Source of the DNA: Pseudomonadota bacterium
GTDB lineage: Bacteria; Pseudomonadota; Alphaproteobacteria; JAKJEU01
Reading direction: 5' to 3'
Length of the DNA stretch: 9,028 nt
Assembly (NCBI GenBank): GCA_022705265.1
Contig: JAKJEU010000049.1
Location: 1 to 9,028 of the forward strand
Shown: in pieces, positions 5,688-9,028 of the stretch
Position numbering within the stretch: position 1 is the first letter of the stretch
How the letters are laid out: the number at the start of each line of letters is the position of its first letter
Made by a program: the position numbers and the translations under genes
The notes under the pieces: model-generated
Told to the model about the DNA's origin: nothing
The model's input: the letters and a program-made list of their open reading frames with translations, nothing else
Databases searched by the model: none

Positions 5688-6629
5688 ATGAAAATGAGTG
5701 ATGAGAAAAATTCCATACCAAAAATTTATGAAAGCGGTATCGTAAGCGAAGTAAAACACGCAAATAACCTTGCTTTGGCTTGGCAAAAGGTTAAAGAAAA
5801 AGGCGCTTATGCAACTTTGAACAAATTTTCTCATCTTGCTCTTAACGACGATTCGCTTAACGAACAAATGATTGAGCGGGAAATTAAAAATCTTGATAAA
5901 GGTATGAAAAACCTTAAAAATATTGCTTTGTTTGGGGCTTCTCTCGTCCTTGCCAAGGCGGTTACCAATTTTCCTGAGACCACTTCGATTTTAAAAGAAA
6001 ATGTGGGCGAGGTTTTTAACTCCTCCGATTCGCTTTTTATCAAACCGCTAAAAGCTTCGTATCAAGCCATGAAATCCATTGTTGAAGGAGCAAGCATTAA
6101 GCCCGTAATTAATCCTTACGAAGCTGTGGGTGAAAACATTAAACGGGTCGCTTTGTTTTCGATTGCTTTTAAAAATGCTCCGAAATCTTTGAAAAGCTCG
6201 TTTAAATCTTTGAACAAGGTTTTAGGAGAAATCGATTCTGATATGATTATTTCCGATTTTCTTACGCCTTTTGTGAAAAATTCGGCCGAGTTTTTGAAAA
6301 ATAATAACCCCGAGCTTTATAACAAGGCTTTGAAAAACAACGAAGCTAAGATGGAAAATATTTTCATAAAAGACGAAAAATCACGAAAAAGAGCCGAGAA
6401 TTTGGCAAAGATAAAGCAAAAAATAACAAAAAACAAAGTCGTAAAAACCGTATCAGACACGGTTAAAAACAATCCGATAAGCAAAGGTTTAAACAAATTT
6501 TCAAAGGCAAAAGAAGATTTAAACAAAAATATCGAACAAAAAATCGAAACCACAAAAGAAAATATCGATAAAAAGACGGACGAGGTTTTAAAACGGATAG
6601 TTTTTGGTAAAAAAGGCAACAAAAGATAA
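5688..6629 (+). CDS. Unrecognised lysine-rich protein, probably co-transcribed with rlmB
   Basis: I do not recognise this 313-residue protein. It begins about 11 bases after rlmB on the same strand, so the two are probably one operon, and it ends just before a strong terminator. ATG 5688 is used here; TTG 5685 and ATG 5694 (giving MSDEKNSIPK) are also possible, as only a weak AGG (5681-5683) precedes them. There is no signal peptide. A mildly hydrophobic patch at about residues 78-95 (NIALFGASLVLAKAVTNF) contains a lysine and does not look like a clear membrane span. The middle (about 95-200) is mixed helical. From about residue 205 the chain is very rich in Lys, Asn and Glu, with charged, coiled-coil-like stretches (KEDLNKNIEQKIETTKENI). 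The basic tail could bind nucleic acid or membrane phospholipid, but no function can be assigned. Confidence 0.85.
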   Translation: MKMSDEKNSIPKIYESGIVSEVKHANNLALAWQKVKEKGAYATLNKFSHLALNDDSLNEQMIEREIKNLDKGMKNLKNIALFGASLVLAKAVTNFPETTSILKENVGEVFNSSDSLFIKPLKASYQAMKSIVEGASIKPVINPYEAVGENIKRVALFSIAFKNAPKSLKSSFKSLNKVLGEIDSDMIISDFLTPFVKNSAEFLKNNNPELYNKALKNNEAKMENIFIKDEKSRKRAENLAKIKQKITKNKVVKTVSDTVKNNPISKGLNKFSKAKEDLNKNIEQKIETTKENIDKKTDEVLKRIVFGKKGNKR

Positions 6630-6635
6630 AAAACA

Positions 6636-6674
6636 CCCCCTTAAAATAATTAAATTCTAAGGGGGATTTTTTTT
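6636..6674. terminator. Bidirectional rho-independent terminator
   Basis: CCCCCTTA (6636-6643) and TAAGGGGG (6658-6665) form a perfect 8-base-pair stem with a 14-base AT loop. On the plus strand it is followed by A and eight T (6667-6674). On the minus strand the A-rich stretch before the stem (about 6618-6635) supplies a T tract. It lies between the convergent genes ending at 6629 (plus) and 6691 (minus) and can serve both. Confidence 0.88.
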
Positions 6675-6690
6675 ATTTATTAAAAAATAA

Positions 6691-7455
6691 TTATCTTATT
6701 TCAATCACGGCTCTTAAAATTTCGTCGCCTGTTTCGCTGTTTTTAATTACGACCAAAGCACTGTCGCCTTTTTTGAAATGTTCTTTTTTCACACTTGTCG
6801 ACAAACGATAACGGTCAGAAGTGATTTTAAAATCACGAGAATAGATTTCTTTTTCCCCGTTAAACCAAGTGTAAGTTATCATTCCTTGGTTAAAATCGAC
6901 AATTTCGTTAAAGAAAACAAGGCTTTCAGGAATATCATCATAAAAAGCTACTTCCAATTTGTCGGTTGGCTCTCTTGCTTCGACTTTTGTGGTGAATTGG
7001 TAACGAGCGATTGGATTTTTCTTGCCCTCAACTTCTTGTTTTACCTCTTGTTTTACTTCGTTTGCTTGCTCAGTTTTGATTTCGGTTACGGTTTGCTCTC
7101 TGTCTTTGATTTCGACTTCTTGAACGACCAATTTTCCATCTTGCTTAACATCGGTTTGTTCAACGATTTCCTTGGTTTCGATGATTTTATCGTCTGACAC
7201 CAATTCATTAGTTTTAACCTTTACGATTTTTTCCTTGGTTACATTTTCATCGACTTTGTTTTCGACCTTGATTTCCAAAGTTTTTTCCACCATAACGCCT
7301 TTTGCTTTTACTTCGTCGGCTTTAAGCTGGGTTGGTTCTTTTGATGGTTCTTTTACTTCTTCTCTTGAAATAAAATCCTCAACAACCTTACCTTCCTCAG
7401 CCTTTGCATTAAATGCCAACAAAGACAACACAGTACATAACAATAATTTTTTCAT
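6691..7455 (-). CDS. Secreted DUF2914-type protein with long Lys/Glu/Val-rich linker
   Basis: With ATG at 7455-7453 the protein has 254 residues. This start is preferred over the ATG at 7467 because AAGGGATGG lies at ribosome-binding distance from it but abuts the upstream one. Residues 1-19 (MKKLLLCTVLSLLAFNAKA) are a signal peptide with an AKA cleavage site, so the protein should reach the periplasm. Residues about 20-147 are low complexity, rich in Lys, Glu and Val (for example VKQEVKQEVEGKK), probably an extended spacer. Residues about 149-254 look like DUF2914: IARYQFTTKVEAREPTDKL, LVFFNEIVDF, ITYTWFNGEKE, TSDRYRLSTS and a C-terminal GDEILRAVIEI. The family has no firmly known function. 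The gene lies just downstream of the histidine kinase on the same strand and may share its transcript. Confidence 0.85.
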   Translation of the reverse strand: MKKLLLCTVLSLLAFNAKAEEGKVVEDFISREEVKEPSKEPTQLKADEVKAKGVMVEKTLEIKVENKVDENVTKEKIVKVKTNELVSDDKIIETKEIVEQTDVKQDGKLVVQEVEIKDREQTVTEIKTEQANEVKQEVKQEVEGKKNPIARYQFTTKVEAREPTDKLEVAFYDDIPESLVFFNEIVDFNQGMITYTWFNGEKEIYSRDFKITSDRYRLSTSVKKEHFKKGDSALVVIKNSETGDEILRAVIEIR

Positions 7456-7510
7456 TTTTTTAACCATCCCTTAAAAAATAATAGTTTTATTAAGTTCTAA
7501 GGTAGCATTT

Positions 7511-9028
7511 TTAAGCCTTTATTAAAAGAGGAAAATCAAGAATAAAAGTAGTACCCTCGCCCTTTTTGCTTTTGACGATAATCTTTCCTTTATGCCTTTC
7601 GACCATGTTTTTGGTGATGGTCAAGCCTATTCCCGTACCGCTTTCATCCTTTTTAGCTCGGCTTGAAAAGAACGGGTCGAAAATTTTTGTTAAATTCTCT
7701 TCGTCGATTCCCACACCCTCGTCTTTTATCGCAACTTGCACTCTTTGTTCGCTTTTTTCCAAATAAACAAACACATTTCCGCCATTATTCATCGCATTAA
7801 ACGCATTTTGGAGAATGTTCAGCAACACCATACGAATTTCGCTTTCGGTCGCACTTATAAATAAATCCTCGCCCTCGTGATTGAAAATTACTTCGATGCC
7901 CCGCTTTTTTGATTCGTAATCAAGCAAGGTCTTAACCTCGTTAATCGCCAAAGTTAAATTGACATCTTCGAGCTCGTTACTTGGAAGCCTTGAAAGTTTA
8001 AGCAAAATTTCGGTAACCTTGGAACAATTAACGATTTGCACCGTAACTTTGTCAAGATATTTTAAAACCTCTTCTTTTTTGATTTTATCCGCCTCGATTT
8101 TGCTGGAAATGCCTTCTAAAATAAGGCGTACAGAACCCAAAGGATTACGGAGTTCATGAGCAATCCCCGCCGCCAACATTCCCACCGAAGACAATTTTTG
8201 TTGATGAGAAAATCTTATATCCTTGGTCAAATCTCGGATAGATTCGACAATCAATCTTCCGTTATTGTCGTCCTTGTCCAAAGAAGCGGCATTAACCTCG
8301 ACGGGAATTTCTTCGCCCTCGCTGGTTATAAACCTTTGAACCGCTTTTATCGAATCCTTGTTACAAAGCTCTTTTAACGGGCAAGTAACCAACGATTTTT
8401 GGCAAGGGCTTTGGCGTTTATGCGAAGAATCATAACATTTCATTATCACATTTGGCACGGCATCTTCTTTTATCAGCATATAATAAGCCTTATTAGCCAC
8501 CACAATATTATAATTTTCATCAATCACACGGACTCCATCAGGGATTGCGTCGATTAAGGCTTGTAAAAAATGTTCTTTTTTGCGGATTTCATCAAGGCTC
8601 TTTTCCAAGGAATTTGCCATTTTATTAAACGACAAAGCAAGTTTCGTAAGTTCATCAGGGTTTTTCATAAAAGGTTTTAAAAAAACCCTTGCCCCCAAAT
8701 CTCCTTCGGCGAATTTTTCGGAAAAACGGACAATCGCATTGACCTTGTTGGACACAAAATATTTAACCGCCAAATGCAGCAAGATAAGAGAAAATAACAA
8801 AACAATCCCAGACCATAAGACCAGACGAAACCCTGCTTCTAAGGCTCTTTTACGGATTTTTATGATGTCGTATTCGATGTTAAGGCTTGCTTTTAATTGG
8901 TCGGTGTCAGTTTTATTGGCAAGTTCCCAAGTTTTTGGATTTATAATGTCGGCTGGAAATATAAGGTTTTCTTGCTCGTCTTTTTTATAAAGGTTGTTTT
9001 TAATTATGTATTCAATGTCCCGTTCGAC
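7511..9028 (-). CDS. Membrane sensor histidine kinase (HAMP-PAS-HisKA-HATPase), N-terminus cut by window edge
   Basis: The frame is open from 9028 to the TAA at 7511, giving 505 visible residues; the true start lies outside the window. Residues 1-64 look like the end of an extracytoplasmic sensor region. A membrane span follows at about 66-92 (GFRLVLWSGIVLLFSLILLHLAVKYFV), then HAMP (about 92-146) and a PAS domain (about 152-266) with an unusual Cys/His cluster at 198-222. HisKA has the H box GIAHELRNPLG, with phospho-acceptor His291 (codon 8158-8156). The ATP-binding domain has the N box LLNILQNAFNAMNN (402-415), G1 DEGVGID (436-442), F box FDPFFS (450-455) and G2 GTGIGL (464-469). It should autophosphorylate and pass phosphate to a response regulator, none of which is in view. 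The H box and domain order recall NtrB/AtoS-like kinases, so an NtrC-type partner is possible. The signal is unknown. Confidence 0.95.
   Translation of the reverse strand, partial: VERDIEYIIKNNLYKKDEQENLIFPADIINPKTWELANKTDTDQLKASLNIEYDIIKIRKRALEAGFRLVLWSGIVLLFSLILLHLAVKYFVSNKVNAIVRFSEKFAEGDLGARVFLKPFMKNPDELTKLALSFNKMANSLEKSLDEIRKKEHFLQALIDAIPDGVRVIDENYNIVVANKAYYMLIKEDAVPNVIMKCYDSSHKRQSPCQKSLVTCPLKELCNKDSIKAVQRFITSEGEEIPVEVNAASLDKDDNNGRLIVESIRDLTKDIRFSHQQKLSSVGMLAAGIAHELRNPLGSVRLILEGISSKIEADKIKKEEVLKYLDKVTVQIVNCSKVTEILLKLSRLPSNELEDVNLTLAINEVKTLLDYESKKRGIEVIFNHEGEDLFISATESEIRMVLLNILQNAFNAMNNGGNVFVYLEKSEQRVQVAIKDEGVGIDEENLTKIFDPFFSSRAKKDESGTGIGLTITKNMVERHKGKIIVKSKKGEGTTFILDFPLLIKA

Noticed and set aside
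7435..7455. LLLC near the N-terminus of the DUF2914 protein as a lipoprotein lipobox
   Set aside because: The cysteine is at residue 7, before the hydrophobic core is complete, and an AKA signal peptidase I site follows at residue 19.
6778..7474. Plus-strand open frames opposite the DUF2914 gene (139 and 100 codons)
   Set aside because: They are Phe/Ser/Thr-rich shadows of the Lys/Glu-rich coding strand with no ribosome binding site or domain.
8798..8800. TTG at 8800 as the start of the histidine kinase
   Set aside because: The frame is open from there to the window edge, and the extra 76 codons add a sensor region and the first part of the membrane span, so the gene runs out of the window.
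1..9028. CRISPR array, insertion sequence, phage or toxin-antitoxin genes
   Set aside because: I looked for regular repeats, transposase-like proteins, terminal inverted repeats and small paired genes and saw none. The window is mostly core genome.

Overview
The window comes from an AT-rich alphaproteobacterium. The ribosomal proteins L2, L3, S10 and S19 and EF-Tu all have the wording typical of that class, for example the S10 ending on DPTPQTVDALMKLDLAAGV and the L3 stretch HRSHGSTGQRQDPG. Base composition and gene order suggest a reduced or host-associated lineage (Rickettsiales, Holosporales or an uncultured gut group). The exact order cannot be fixed from this window.

Layout. Positions 1-3194 (minus strand) hold the start of the S10 operon, read rpsJ-rplC-rplD-rplW-rplB-rpsS-rplV, with rplV cut by the window edge. 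Positions 3195-3424 are a non-coding control region with an rpsJ promoter, a structured leader and the tuf terminator. Positions 3425-4848 (minus) form a tRNA-Tyr / tRNA-Gly / tuf transcription unit. Positions 4849-4941 are a compact divergent control region. Positions 4942-6629 (plus) hold an rlmB-type 23S rRNA methyltransferase gene and an unrecognised lysine-rich protein gene. A bidirectional terminator at 6636-6674 separates these from a minus-strand pair: a membrane sensor histidine kinase (7511 to beyond 9028) followed by a secreted DUF2914-type protein (6691-7455).

How the genes work together. Most of the window is translation machinery: ribosomal proteins, EF-Tu, two tRNAs and an rRNA-modifying enzyme. 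The junction tRNA-Tyr, tRNA-Gly, tuf, rpsJ is the 'chimeric' elongation-factor arrangement known from Rickettsia prowazekii, in which the upstream side of a tufB locus is joined to the downstream side of a tufA locus. The kinase and DUF2914 protein are an unrelated signalling and envelope pair with no response regulator inside the window.

The points most worth a second look are the chimeric tuf locus, a shared -35 box driving divergent tRNA/tuf and apparently leaderless rlmB transcripts, a possible two-state RNA leader before rpsJ, and a Cys/His cluster in the kinase PAS domain. I see no strong sign of an entirely new multi-gene system here.
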